Source: Tricholomella constricta (lineage: Eukaryota; Basidiomycota; Agaricomycetes; Agaricales; Lyophyllaceae). From it: a stretch of DNA of 64,000 nt. Position 1 is the stretch's first letter, and each line of letters starts with the position of its first letter. This document shows positions 41,001 to 54,001 of the stretch, in pieces. The notes beneath the pieces are model-generated. The model searched no databases. It saw only the letters and a list, made by a program, of their open reading frames with translations, and was not told the DNA's origin. The translations under genes were made by a program, and so were the position numbers. The stretch spans positions 1 through 64,000 of the forward strand of contig JAACJP010000051.1 in NCBI GenBank assembly GCA_013368375.1, in the 5' to 3' direction.

Positions 41001-41374
41001 GGAGTCTCGCTGGCTTCAAGATCATCGACGTCCACAGCAGATTTGACAGCCGCCTTCTCCTGCGCTTCCCGAACCTTGGCATCGGCGAGCTGGACAAAAC
41101 GCGTGATGACGGACTCGATGCTCTGCACGCTTGTGTTTTGAGCGATGTTTTTGTATTGCATGAGCCCTTCCTTGGCTGTGCGCCCTTTGCGCATATCGAC
41201 GCAGAGCTCGACGAAGCGCATCATGATGGGTTCCAGAGATGTAAGTGGCGTCGACCGAAAGCGTTTTGAGGAGAACATTTCCGTGAGCGATTGGAGAGCG
41301 GCGTGCGTCTGGCCGACGGACACCAGTCCTTCCGCCTGCTTGAGCACGGTCTCCGGTTTAGAAAACGGAGCCAT
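38085..41374 (-). CDS. TIF32: Eukaryotic translation initiation factor 3 subunit A
   Basis: The product is the largest subunit of eIF3, which scaffolds 43S pre-initiation complexes on the 40S ribosome. The start at 41374 ([22 protein letters not shown]) matches the family; an upstream in-frame ATG at 41404 is less likely. The N-terminal helical repeats and PCI region are followed by a long charged coiled coil ([15 protein letters not shown] heptads) and a Gly/Arg/Pro-rich tail ending [17 protein letters not shown]. Four introns are seen: about 40789-40848 (60 nt, in frame), 40158-40213, ~39221-39267 and ~38667-38724. Length, at about 1,000 residues, fits fungal eIF3a. Confidence 0.93.
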
Positions 41375-41731
41375 TTTGTCTAGAAGATTCATGAGATTTA
41401 GCATTCAATTTACAGTAGACTGTGGCGCACTTTATGGGTGTATTGCGGACCTGGAGAATGAGGCGCTGGCGACGGAGTCTTTCGTTATCCTAACGTCGTC
41501 GATGCTTAGAAAAAATTAGGGTTTGACTTTAGGGCCGGCACCACGTGACGACAATACTGGCGGTTATGAAACTGCAAGCAAGCCAATCGTTGTGGAACGG
41601 ACAGTAGAGAAGAGAGCAGAGAAATGATTGTGAATTGATAGTACAGATGTACATATGCTGTCTATAACTGTCCGCTGAGTAGTTTAACAAGGTATATGTG
41701 GTATGCTATTAATTCCATATGCATAGGATAT

Positions 41732-44700
41732 TTACATTCTCTCGTCCTCGTGTACCGCTTCGACCATGAGATCTATACGCGAAGAATAAATCAGAGATAT
41801 ACGGCAATCTGTGTTGAACAGAAAGACTCACCTCCCCACTTCGAGTTCTCCATCGACGAAAGCACATTCTGCGGATCCGTCTCGACCATTGAAGATCGTC
41901 TGGCAAAAAGGTTAGCCATCCGAGCATACAACAGTTTAGTCAGAACGTACTGCGACGGCGAGTAGCTATGATCAGTGGATAACATGGTGATGTTACTCGC
42001 GCGGCGACTGCTTCGCTGCAGTTTCGCAGTCAAATCCAGTGCAAGCGACACATCAGGCCCATGAAACCTTCGTTGGGGGGTAGGGCTTCCGGGGGCCGAG
42101 CCGGGGCGCGATCCCTCAGGCGTAACAGGGCTGGGGGTTTCCGCGAGGGTATCTACGACAATTGAGGGTATATCTGAAAATGTATTAGTTATCGTACATT
42201 GCGATTGGGCAGATAATTACCTTGCTGTTGCTCCATGAGCAGGTGTTCCTTGTAAGCCAGGAAACGTCGACGGTGAGATATCGTCTTGAGTAAAGACCGA
42301 ACACGATCCAAATTGACCAGATCGGTGACAAGCTTATTAGTCTCCGTCCTCGAAACGAGATCCTTCAGGCTGGTAAAGAGATATACGTAAGCGTTAGGCA
42401 GGGGAAAAGAGAGTATGATATACATGAGTGCTTCTCCGTCCACGATGATTTTATGGTGTGCGAGCAGAATGAGCATACCATTAAAGGAGATGCCACGACC
42501 TTGCTGATGGGAGATGCTCGCTTCGTGGTATAGGCGACTGTAGACGGCTCTTCGTTTCCTGATAGCAGTGTAATCAAGGCCACCGAGGACGGCCTCCAGT
42601 TTTCCCATGTCGACACCAGCAACAATTCTTGAGGACCAGTTCATCTCAGGTTCTGAGGACTCCTTGCAGACGGCCAGAATGTTTGGTATACTATAATCCG
42701 TCGGGTAAATCTTGACCTCGAAAACTCCACTCAATTTCTGCGATGGAATACGTTGATTAGCGATGGGAACCAATATATAAGGATGGTATACTGACCGCGA
42801 AGAATGGAACGAATCGATGGCGTTCCAGATAGCCAGTCCTGGGGTTTGCAAATTCCGCCCAGACCTTCTTGAACGAACGCATCTGCTCCCGCGTTATCGA
42901 TTTCGCACCGCCGGCTGAAGTTTGGAATACGTAGGAGAAGTTCTCGACGACCACACCTGGAAGATAAATTAGACTTAAGTTGAAGGATGAAGCAATGAGG
43001 CATTGCTCTAGACTCACCGGTAAACATGTTGACGAAGATGTACTGGGAAGGGGGGTCATGATCGGCCATACAAAATTTCGGTAATTACCTACCATGCTAA
43101 GAAGATTCCATGCGATGAAGAGCGCAAAGGCCCAGCGCTCGCTTCCACAGTCAGACTCAGCGATGGTGTCCGAAAGATTGGTGCAGCGGGGATAAGAAAT
43201 GGTGCTAATGAAAAGGTAAGGAAAGGGATGTATGGGTGGTCTTGGGTTGTTAACGTACTAATCGTGCATGTATTGATTCCACCCCTCGCTGGAGAACAAA
43301 AGTTGGTCAGCTGAGTGTCAAAGCGTTTTCACCACACGTACCCGACGCTCATAAATGCCAACATCACCAAAGATGAGCCCATGGAAGTGAAGTTCCTTGT
43401 CCTAGTCTCCCCGCCGCTCCACTTGGTCAAGCTGAAGACTTCGACAAAAAGGATGGCAAAGAACACGAATAGGATGAGCCAGAGCCCAAGCAGGCTGAGA
43501 ATAACCGGCAAACTCGCGCTGTTGCACTATCAGCATGTTAAATTTGTCAGACAAGTGTGCAACTAACACTGCAGTTTTGAAGAGCATGTTCAAGCTATTG
43601 GTGCGCTGCACGAGCTTGAAGGCGATGCTGACCAGGAATAGTTTCTGGAGCTGTTGCGTAACGAACCCGCTCGCACCAAACCGAACGATCAGGGTTGTGA
43701 TGAAACTGCCCCCTGCCACAACTATGTCGAACAGGTTCCATCCGTTTGCTCTGAAACTCTTCCATCCAAGCCCAAACAAACGCACAGCGACGTCAATCAT
43801 GTACACGAACATAATCCCCAGGAAGAAGTCATCTTTATCACGACATTCAATGGATAGTCGAAAAGAAAAAAGAGGTACGTACTTCTGAAAGTATCAGCAA
43901 GTTTTCGTGCAGAGAAAGTTTGCGTCCTTTGGTTGCCCGTCAAAAAAAGTTCCTGACATATTACAACAAAGTTCAAAAAACTTACATCAATGCCAAGATG
44001 TGCAACACGAAGAGGAACGTCATGGCCCTGGACCACCAGCCGTGTTTGTGGACAGCACGGTCGAAACACCAACCGCGAACGGTGTTGGTTGGTCGAGTTG
44101 GAGGTCTCTTCGAGGGCTTCTGGCGTTTGAAGAGTTTCTGCAAATCGATCCACTCCCTCTGTGCCTTCGTCAAAAACGCAGTACCGGTTTTCGAACTGAA
44201 ATTCCCGATGATGATACTAGAAACGGACGGCAGTCAATTCCTGTTCAAAACGCTCAGTATAAATTCAACATACCTGACAAATAGAGTCAGGATAACAACT
44301 GCTCCCATGAGATTGTAAATAACGAAAAATATCGCGTTGAACGTCGAGTTGTTTGTGTCCGGTTGCAAGTCTTTGCCAGTGATGCTGGTGGCGACCCCCA
44401 TAACATCTGTCCAACCCTCCAAAGAGACAATTTCAAAGAGAATGAGCAGGGAGGACTTGAAGTTGTCGAACGAGAACGACGTCGAAGGTGAGGGGTTGTC
44501 CCACACACGAGGAACCGGAAAGCCAAAAGAATCCCCCAACGCAGTGTTGGTGTATTCGTCGATGCAATCAGCGATGCCAGACGCGTCATTGTCATTGCAC
44601 ACATTCATTTTCCCCGCAAAGATGTTCAATCCCCATACGGCGTAAGGAATCATGTAGAGAATGGCGAGCATTGCAGCATCCAATATACGGATTGCACCCG

Positions 44701-47700
44701 ACAAGATCAACGACTGGAACGTATTGCGCATCCTGTCAATTAGAGTGATCAACCGCAGTGCACGCAACGCCTTCAGGGATCTCGTAAACCGACTGAGTCC
44801 ACCAATAAAGATGAGACCAGTGGTGATGTTGACGAGGATCCCTACCATGATGAAGAAGTCAAGCACATTCCAAATGCTACGAATGTAGGCATTGGGTGTG
44901 AAGGCGAAACCGTCTGCAATGATTTTGATGATGAACTCGACGACAAGGAGGAAGCCAAAGACGGACTCGGCGACGTCGAACCAAGCTCCCACGTCCAACC
45001 CATGCTCGAGGAAGTAATTCCGGCGGTAGATCGGAGTTGCTATCGTCTCAGTGACGATACCGCCAATCACCGTGAGGAGGAGGAGAAGCTGGAAGATCGG
45101 GTGCGCAATGGGCGAATATGGTGTGCCGAAGATCCGTTCGCCACTGGCAGGCTGAACAACCTTTTGACACAACCTACGCACGATATTCTTCTGAGAGAAG
45201 ATCCAGAAGGTCTTGTCATACGTTGGATGGTCACGAATGAAGTCCGCTTTCTGTGCTCGCCTCTCATACATAGCATCGTTAACATCCTGAGATGTAGCAG
45301 CTTCTGGGTTTACGGAGGCAAGGAGTTCCCTAGTTTGTAGGTCAATGATGAGCCAGCGAAAGAGTCAGCTGACTTACAAATGTCGTTCTGTCTCGTCATC
45401 ATGGGCTGCCTCTGCCCTGCCCTGCCTCAAAGTCGACATAGGTAGATCGTTGGTTCTCGTCTCACCGGCAAATAGCCGTTCAAGGGCGTTTAGAGATTTC
45501 GATGAGTAATGACGCGGTTTAAAGGTACTGGGAACGGGCTGCTGAGTCTGTTGAAAAGATCAAAGAACATCCATCGAATAGAGGAAAGTAAATACAGTAG
45601 GCGATCGGGTGTCATATTTCGGGACGTTGTAGTCCTGAACCAACGATTTCTGCATCGGAAGCACGAGGTTGGCGGGAAGGTTATCGACTTTGACTTTCAC
45701 AGGATTAGCTTTGACCCATCGATATGGATTGAGTTTGCGCAGCCATGCCGCCGAGCCTTCATGGGCTTGATTGTGGCTGGCCCAGTACTTCGATGCTTGC
45801 TGTCCCTTTTTCGATTCTTCTGCAACCTCGAAATTCTCATTGATCACAGCGATGAACATCTGCAAAATGATGACTTTGCCGAAGCTCAACGAACACATAC
45901 ACCAACTGGTAATACAGCGACACTCACAATTGGAGAAAAGCATCCATGCAGAGATGAAGAGCGTAACGATGACTGTCTGTCCGAGTCGGATCTCTGCGCC
46001 GGTCGCACCATAAAGAATGTCGGTCCAATTCTCCGACGAGAAAACCTGGTAAACCGCCAAAAAGGCTACCCACACGTCCCCAAAATTCATGGGATTGTCT
46101 TCTCCAAGGTCACCGCGAAGAAGCTGCACAGCAGCGAGTGCTGCGATGTAGTTGATCATTATGAGGAACAAGGACATGTTCGCTAGACCATACATGTTGC
46201 CGAAGACGGCAAGCTGTAAGGAGAGCCTCGATGAGAGACGGAATGAGTGAGTCGGAAAACAGGGATAATACCAAGAGCGGCTTCATCCGTGGAAAGACTA
46301 GAATAACCCTGTAGAATCTCGCAAGTTGAAAAATCGTGAACCAAGGGTAGACGGAGGAGTTATTTATGGCCGGAATCTGGATGATGCTTGTAGCAATGGC
46401 CAAGATAGAGTCAAGCCAATTATTCCCGTGGGTGAAGAAACTTCTCCAATCCGGCAACGTAGCCAAGATGCGAAGCAGAATCTCAATGTCAAACGCAAAT
46501 GTGATTCCAAGCTCGCCATAGTACATGACGAGCTCGTGGGTAGCGTTCATGTCCACTGATCGGGTCGCTTGGAGTGCAAGTGATGTAAGTGCGAGTAGTA
46601 CCCAGCACCATCGAGTGTAGCCATAGATGGTCTTGGCAAGGTTCGAGCGGATGGGTTGGCGGCCCTCATCTGAAGCCCATCCATCATCCTGCTCGTCATC
46701 AATCGGTACGAGGCTAGAACAAGATGTCAGCATTAAGCAAGGGCCAAAATGAGCACACATACGGAGCAGCTCCGAAGGCGCTCTTCTGCGTCTCGGAACG
46801 AATCGCAGAGAACGTGTTGGTGATTACGGCGACGAAAAGATTGATGAGCCAGAAATTGAGTACAATGACGCAGATGATAAAAAAGAAACACGAGAAGAAG
46901 TACTCGGAGTCGATCATTGAATACATCAATGGAGTCCACTGTGCATGCACATGAGCACTACACAGCATGAAGTGAAACGCAACGCATACCCCGTTCGCCG
47001 TGGCGGTGATGATGACCTGTAGAGCCGAGAACCAAATGGCATCAAAGCTCTCAATATCATTGGCGGGATTTTCTTGCTCCTGAGAATAGATATAGGATCT
47101 ATCAGGAACAGTCTGTGAATGGTCAATGTTACCGACCTTGCATATCTGACCTAGGGGGCAAATATAGCCCTTTGACGTCGAAGACCTAGTCCCGTCAAGC
47201 AAAACGTATCCAGTGTCGCGCAATGTTACGGGGTCGACAAACCCCCCACAAAACTGATTCTCTATTTGAATTTCTTCCTCACCCAGGACGGGAGAGAGCA
47301 TGCAAGTTCTGCGAAGGGATCCCTTGAACGATTGGACACCGATAATGCTGCAATATTTGATTAAGCAGTGAGGAGAGTGAATGCAGAGGAATTGCCTTAC
47401 GAGAAGAGGGCCATGGCGAAAAGTACGAAGTAAGCGACTCGGGTAAGCAGCGGACGCGCTGTTTTCAAAGAGTGCATGATAGTCTAGGCTCCACAACAGC
47501 TGGTTATGAGTTGATCGTTTCCTCGAAACGCAGGGACGTACCGTAGTACCAGAAGTGATAGTCAACAACCTTGCCGTCCTGATCACGCTCATAGCTCTGA
47601 AGACGCCAATGTGATGCTGGCCGCGCTCCAGGCCAGACATCGCCAACACGAACGTGATCCAGAAGCTGACAATGGCAATGAAATCGATCCTGCTCCAACT

Positions 47701-49363
47701 CTGCCTGAGGTACGGTATATTCCTTAGCGCCTTGTCATGGGCATGGGTGATGCTCAACCGGAAAGGAAGCGAGATGACATCGGGATTGTCAGAGCGCAGA
47801 GCCCTGGACAAGAAAGTTGCGTTGGGCGGTTCACGGATGACCGAATGCACACCCTGGGCTGCAGTCAGTATTTTCTTGGTAAAGGGCTTTGAAGGATTTG
47901 GAGGATATGATGGTGGTTCTCTGTCTGTGAGTGTGACTTCGGAAGGTGGTGGAACATTAGGGTATGGGGATGTGGGTGCTTGAGCCCTGAGTGCAAAGGG
48001 ACGCAGAAAGGTACTTTTCAGATTCTGGAACCTTTTGGTGATTGAAGTGCCTCGATGGAGGGACCCAGAACGTCCAAGTGTGGTGTTGGGTGAGGGGGTG
48101 GAAGGGAAATGATTGGACCGTCCTCTGAAAGGGGACCGAAATAAGGAGCTCATAGAGACTTCGGGGTCGAACAAAAAACCGGAGACACAGATGCGGGCAA
48201 AAGCTTCCAAACTGGAGAAGGGATAAGCTGCGGCCTGTGCAGTACAGAGTATAACTCACGTATATATGATAAATAATACAAATAAAGCATAATCCTCCCA
48301 AGAATGAAAATAGCCTTTGATACGAGGGGGGACGGCGGTACCATCCGAGGTTGAAAGGGTTAAAGGAAGGGCAGCTTGAATCGTTAGAACGACAGCATTG
48401 ATAATAATTAGCACAAGAATAATGGGTTCAGTCCATCTGACATGAATTGTTAGTAAATGGTCGAGAGTGAACTGGCGTTACGCACGGGTACACGAGGAAA
48501 TTAAACAGAGCAAGCCGCACTTTGCTCTCCGGTCCAAAGCACCCCAGCGTCCGGCCACGAATAGGTAAGGCCTTTGTCAAATCCGGCAGTGGCTCCTCGT
48601 CGTCATCATCCCGATCTGACCGTTTACCACGCACCGCATCTTCACCATCCCCTAGCCGTATCTGGCTCTCCAATCCTGCTGACGCAAGGTTGACTACGCG
48701 CACCGACGCACGCCGTATGTTATGCGACATGGACTTGATGGCTGAGCCAGTTTTTTTGAGAGGCGATGGCGTCACACTGTATCGCAGGGTTCGTCGTCGG
48801 CTGCGCGGTGTCATGGCTGCGCTCCGTTCAGGATCTATTTCGTCATGTCCCTCTGCAGTCCCGTTCCGGGACATATTTGACGTCAAATGCGCCTCATCGT
48901 CTTCCCTGTGCCCGTCCTCCGGGTCAAATCCACGAGGTGAGATTAGCGACGCGGTTGAGGGACCTGCTTGCGAGTCCAAATACGGGTTCATATTCTGGTG
49001 CTGGCTCCCGTAGCGCGCAGAGAATGGGAAGCTTCTATCATCAGTTGGTGAGGAGAACAGGTCGTCCGTGTCGGGCAGCACAGGTTTGGAGCCCGAGGTC
49101 GTGAGGGCAGATGATGACAACGCTGCAGAATGTGGTCCTTGAAATGGATCGAGTCGAAGCGGGTCCTGCCCTGCATCCAGTAGACGTTGCCCCCAACTGG
49201 TTCGCCGTCGTGAAAAAGAGCCTTGGCCGTCTAGAGGTTCCAATGAAGGAGATGATGGTGTTGAGCTGACAATGCCAGCCGGCGAGCCAGTCAAGTCAAT
49301 GCCAGATGTAGTCGATGATTTGGGAGTCGTAGGGCGCTGAAGATATGCTTCCTGGTGTTCCAT
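41732..49363 (-). CDS. CCH1: Voltage-gated calcium channel Cch1
   Basis: This is a four-domain alpha1-type calcium channel; fungal Cch1 works with Mid1 for high-affinity Ca2+ influx at the plasma membrane. It starts at 49363 (MEHQEAYLQ) with a long Ser/Pro-rich cytosolic N-terminus. Domains I-IV follow over about 20 short introns. Voltage-sensor-like segments include [18 protein letters not shown] (I) and [18 protein letters not shown] (III). Pore loops read TATANGWT (I, split by an intron at 46989), SSENWTD (II, 46031), SLEGWTD (III, 44417) and EGWNQYMHD (IV, 43285), so the filter positions are Asn-Glu-Glu-Glu. After domain IV an EF-hand-like [14 protein letters not shown] region leads to the cytosolic tail. 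The last exon gives [13 protein letters not shown] and the stop at 41732. Confidence 0.92.
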
Positions 49364-49657
49364 AAGCTGAAATAAAGAAAAAATACTATACGCGTCGACG
49401 AAGGGACGACGGAGGCAAAAGCGGTGGACAGAATGTCCAATAGAGTGCGGAACAGAAAGTACAGGAAGTTCCCTTAACAAAACGTGAGAAACCACATCAA
49501 GGGTCCACGCGACACAATCTGCTGCACGGCAAACCAAACCAGACTCGGAGTACAGCCTCAGAATCGAGACTGAAAATTATCTTGGCTCAATGGAAGGGTT
49601 CTCCCGAACGGCAATGAAGATTTAATATTATCTCAAGTCTACAGATACATTTGATCT

Positions 49658-50778
49658 TCAGCCCACCATGCTGCGCTTGCGACCGCGCAATCGAACTGGA
49701 AGAAATGATATCAACGACGGCCTTCCGAGACCGATGAAACTCAAAAATACCATCATCCAATCGTCGACCAATTGCAGGCCATTCTTTGCCCAGCTGTTTT
49801 GCGTACGCGGTTAACATCGATGCAAAAAGAGGCTCGGAATCCGGATGCGTTGAAGAGAACGCCCTCTCGAGTACATAGAGATCGACCGCTTTATCTTCCA
49901 CCAGACTCGAATGGTACGATAGGCCGAAGTCAATTAGCACCTAAAGGACGCGTATAAACCTTGTGTCGCAAGCCAAGAAATTATGTTTACCAGCTCTGTT
50001 GGAATTTTCGGATCGCTTGAGGTGAAACACGACGGATGCCTGAGCATCATGTTGGATGTCGTCAAATCACCGTGTATTATATCCGCTGCGTGCATCTTTG
50101 CGATTTCAATTCCAATGAGGCTCATCAGTGTTTCTACGGCTAGGTCAGCGCGTCGAAATAGGCGGTGATGTCATAACGTACCAAGAGACACTCCATATTC
50201 CTTCAAAACGTCCGTAAAATGATCATTCTCTTCCCCGTCAATGCCATCCCCATAGATTTCTTCGTCATCTCCCGCACCTCCCGGCAGCAAACGTCGAACG
50301 CTCTTCCCTTCTATCCATTCTATGCCCAACACCCCTGCGGCAGCGTCTACCATCCGAATGCCAGGCACATTTACGCCCGATCTGTATGCGTGAAAAATGG
50401 ATAAGTCAGGCATGACGCCCTCTCCTGATCCGCATTCGTAGGAGCTTAAGGAAGTGCATCCATGCCATAGGTGCGAACTGAGTGTTCCAAATACATACCG
50501 GAGACATTTGAGGAGCGCCCGGGCTTCGCCTGCGACGCGCGAGCGTGTTAAGGAGGCGTCTAAAGACGGATGGCGGTATTCTTTGTGAAATCGGTACTTG
50601 AGTAGGATCGGAGGTGCATCAGGCGTCAAATTCGCCTTGTAGACTTTCTATCGGTCGAATCAATCGTCCGTGAGATAGGTCGTTATCTGATAGATGATTG
50701 AAGAAGACTTGCTGCTTCGGCACCCTGAGATATAGGCGTTGCAGATGCGAGGAGGGCAGGAAATGATGAAGATCCCAT
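49658..50778 (-). CDS. BUD32: KEOPS complex kinase Bud32
   Basis: This is a small atypical serine kinase/ATPase of the KEOPS complex, needed for the t6A modification of tRNA and for telomere maintenance. The start at 50778 (MGSSSFPALLASATPISQGAEA) supplies the family's QGAEA glycine-rich segment. An intron near 50650 leads to KVYKANL and then LLKYRFHKEYRHPSLD. Catalytic motifs are HGDLTTSNMM and, after an intron, LIDFGLS. A 59-nt intron near 49691-49749 joins RRLDD to the conserved C-terminal VRLRGRKRSMVG, ending at 49658. Without that intron the frame would read into an unrelated tail. An acidic insert (AGDDEEIYGDGIDGEEND) sits in the middle. Confidence 0.93.
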
Positions 50779-51317
50779 CGTTGTATTCAAGACTCGACAA
50801 GGTGAGTCGGAGAGCTCTGAAGTCCTTGTTTGCTTGTATTAGGATCTGAATCGGATGACCCTCCTGAGCGATGACGAGACGGTAAAGACATAATTACTAT
50901 GACCTTACCATTATGATAAATACAGAATCTCTCGTTGACTTTCCAATATGCTGCAAGCCATCGTTTTGTGGCTCATGTCGTCTGATGGGCAGCGGCAAAC
51001 TTAAATCAGAACTATTTGGCTATGTTTTATCCCGACGGTGATGAGCTTGTCACAGTTTCATTGATCAACTTCGCCATTCTCCCTAATCATCAAGGCTATT
51101 CGATCATAAGCGCTTGGTATAAAGCACGCGCCCAGTCATGCCTGAGCAATGTCTGTATACCGATATTCTTAGTATTCTAACAATAACTGAAATTTTGAAG
51201 CCCAATACGCCCCTGCAGCCCACGTACCGCTGATCAAATCTCCAAGCCTCCGAGTTCCACGACCAGTTCGTAAATCCTCTGTAAATGCGCATTGAAGACA
51301 CTGATCCGTGCTCCTAG
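50779..51317. other. Divergent intergenic region
   Basis: It separates the Bud32 start (minus) from the small gene on the plus strand. It probably contains both promoters and the first exon of the latter, which I could not place. No RNA gene or repeat is visible. Confidence 0.4.
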
Positions 51318-51769
51318 GTAGCTATACCTCCCGACATTCACCCTCTCCCAGATTCTGTTACCGCCTATGTAAGTCATATCATCTTCGCGCGCCCAAGACT
51401 GCTCTGACATCTTGTGCCGTGCCTCACCAGTTTGTCTATCCGTTCACACTGGAGCCCCATGTCATCACATTAGAATCATCTCGCAGAAACACCATCGCCG
51501 CGCATGCAGCCCGTCGAGAAGCTTACCTGCGATCTCGTGACAACGAGAAAGAGCGCCGGAAACGCGACGCCTTGCGGAGAATTGCGCCTGGGTTTGAGCC
51601 ACAGGGGTCCGTACTTGTCCCCACCAGGACAGCGAGTGTTGGTGTAGGCCCTCAGACTGCGCGCGAATCTACGCCTGGACACCGGCACACCAAGTCTGCG
51701 ATGGAAGATCTGGTGGATCAATTGGCTGCGCTGGACTCTGGTTCGGGCGTGTCTGGGGGGCGGGTATAG
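51318..51769 (+). CDS. Small conserved basic protein, unknown function (5' end unresolved)
   Basis: An exon beginning after a TAG acceptor at 51317 encodes IPPDIHPLPDSVTAY. An intron from about 51369 (GTAAGT) to a CCAG near 51431 leads to FVYPFTLEPHVITLESSRR. The rest is a charged helix (HAARREAYLRSRDNEKERRKR) followed by RRIAPGFEP, a variable linker and a short helical C-terminus (MEDLVDQLAALDSG). The strong helix plus the RxIAPGFEP motif looks conserved, but I cannot name a family. The start codon must lie in an upstream exon that I could not identify. Confidence 0.6.
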
Positions 51770-54001
51770 CCCTGTGCGATGGCGTGTTTGTCTCTTCTCT
51801 TGGGCAGGTGTTCAGCTGAGGATACGCGAGCATTTTTCATGCCTCTGTGATACCAAGGATCACTCTAAGCATCTATTTTTACTGATTAATTCACTTCACT
51901 TTGTCGGTCATAGCTAAATCATCTCCTGTAAGTCCTCGACATTCTCAAAACATTAGCCTCGTGTTGACTCGTCCCCGCCACTCGACATAGAGGTACAAAA
52001 GCATCACAGAATCGTTTACTCCGTCTAATTTTGACTGAACATAATTGTTACATCAGTTCACCGAGGACTGGCAGTCCCCATTGTGCTGACAGCTCAGGAA
52101 AAATCAATCTTTTTTGTTCCGTAGGTTCACAGCTCACAGAAGTCCAGTACCTCATGGAGCAATACATTAAAAACAAATCTCTGAAATTGAATTCTACAGG
52201 CCCATTTGTCCATGATGACGCCCTCTGCCTCCATCCGTCTGTGGGTTTTAACTGTGCGACCCGCCTCTCTGGGACGCCTGATGCGGATATTGGCACAAGA
52301 GTTGTTATATCCATCACCAGGAGGGTGATGTTGGCGTGTCGGCGCTGATGAACGCCCGTGTCACGATGTAGGTATTGTACAAGTCACATAATCTGCAGCC
52401 GTGCCAGTGTGCGATCTAGGCCTTCTTCGTGCGTCGGTTTTGCTGCTATTGCTGGGACCGGAGAATGCTCCGCCGTGGATGAGGCAGGATAGAAACTTAC
52501 TCCACCATCAATTTCAAGGATAGCGTCATGAGAATGATTATTGTGATCTTCCATCCTGTCCTTCCTTTTTGGCGCCGGTGATCAAGTGAGTACGTGCTTA
52601 CCAGCTTGGAAAACAATCACCTGTAATTCCTTATGACCCTCTGTGTTCATCCGAAGGGTTTACTGTGAATGGGCCCTTCTGCTCAGTTCCATTATCAAGG
52701 TATATGGCCCAAACAGCACGCGCCTCCTCGGAGTAATGATTGGTTTTCGCTTTAACACTTTTGGCCAGATCCTTTCAGGACCCTGACAAAATCGCGCATC
52801 ACTGTTAAAATGCAAGTAGGAAGTCGAAAATGTATACGTGGGCGCCATATCATTTAGTGTTCAGCGTGCCTTAACGACATCTATGTAAGTCGAAGTTCTG
52901 CCTGGAATATCCTACATCAGTCTGATCAAAATAGTGGTTGAACACAGGTTTGTGAGGATATCTATAAAATTATCCTGATATCTGGGAAGACTTGTTCCTT
53001 TCGGTAAGTGATTTATGTCGACCGAACAACCGCTAAAAACGTTGACAGGGTGTCATCAGGAGTCAAAGTTAATTTGCCTCATCGCGTGATCTAAATGCCG
53101 GCAACGATTCCACTATCCTGGAATACCGAGCATTACAGATTTCCCTGGGCCTGGGGACGCTGAATTATCAATCTACTTTGCAGTGCGCAGTGCCCCACGT
53201 TCTACTTGGATCCACAAGCCCATGGCGTTGTGCTCGGAGGCTGGTGGGCCGTTAACACAATGTTGGTAACCTCATCAACCTAAGTACTGACTATCCATTC
53301 GTCATCAGATGATCGAAAAACCAACATCAAATGGTTCCCACAGATGTGTACTTACAACTTTCTATCAGACTTGGATACCACCGCTAGGACAAGGACTTGA
53401 CACAACAGCGCAATCTTAATTCAGGTTAAAAGTGACCCGATGGCATCGATGGTTAAGAAATGAGGCGCTCGGACGGTGGACGGCCAGTGACATTTCATGA
53501 TTAATATCGTCGGCGCATGTTCAAGTCGGTGAAGATTTGCAAAATCATCCCAATTATCGTTAATAATAACCTCGGGCTGAAAGTGAAGTTTTCATGCTCG
53601 GGGCAAAGCCTGTCAGAAAAGGCCACGCTGCCTCACGGTAGACATGCGTGGCTCATGATTTTCTGGCCGAGAGTGTTGGGGAGAAGCAGGCGCCGGCGTG
53701 CAGTGAAGCAACGCAGCATGATCCTGGATCTCGGACGAAGGTATGGACCGATGTGTATGGATGTTTGGCGCTGTGAAAGTTGTCCTTAACGCCGCGACTG
53801 GTTTTCATGACCCGGTGGCTTGCCCGGTGGACTGCCATTGCGACCGATGTTAATTCGTGATGATGCATCGTCTGATATTCCTATGGCGTGTTCCAAAATG
53901 CACTGTCTCTTGCTAAAAACATCGGCAGAGTTCTTCGATCGCGTTACAAGTATCAGTATAAGAGTCTCTCTCCGTTGCGATCCTTCACACACATCTGCCC
54001 C
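51770..54001. other. Long intergenic stretch without a supported gene
   Basis: Open frames up to 105 codons occur (for example 52031-52348) but show no domain, and flanking splice sites do not extend them. No tRNA, LTR or tandem array is visible. The last few hundred bases should contain the promoter of the P450 gene. Confidence 0.4.

Noticed and set aside
41404..41406. Upstream ATG as the start of eIF3a
   Set aside because: The family starts at MAPF-KPE, which is ten codons downstream at 41374.
41709..41927. Short minus-strand ORF at the end of Cch1 as a separate gene
   Set aside because: It overlaps the last intron and exon of Cch1. Splicing at the GTGAGT donor gives a short natural C-terminus instead.
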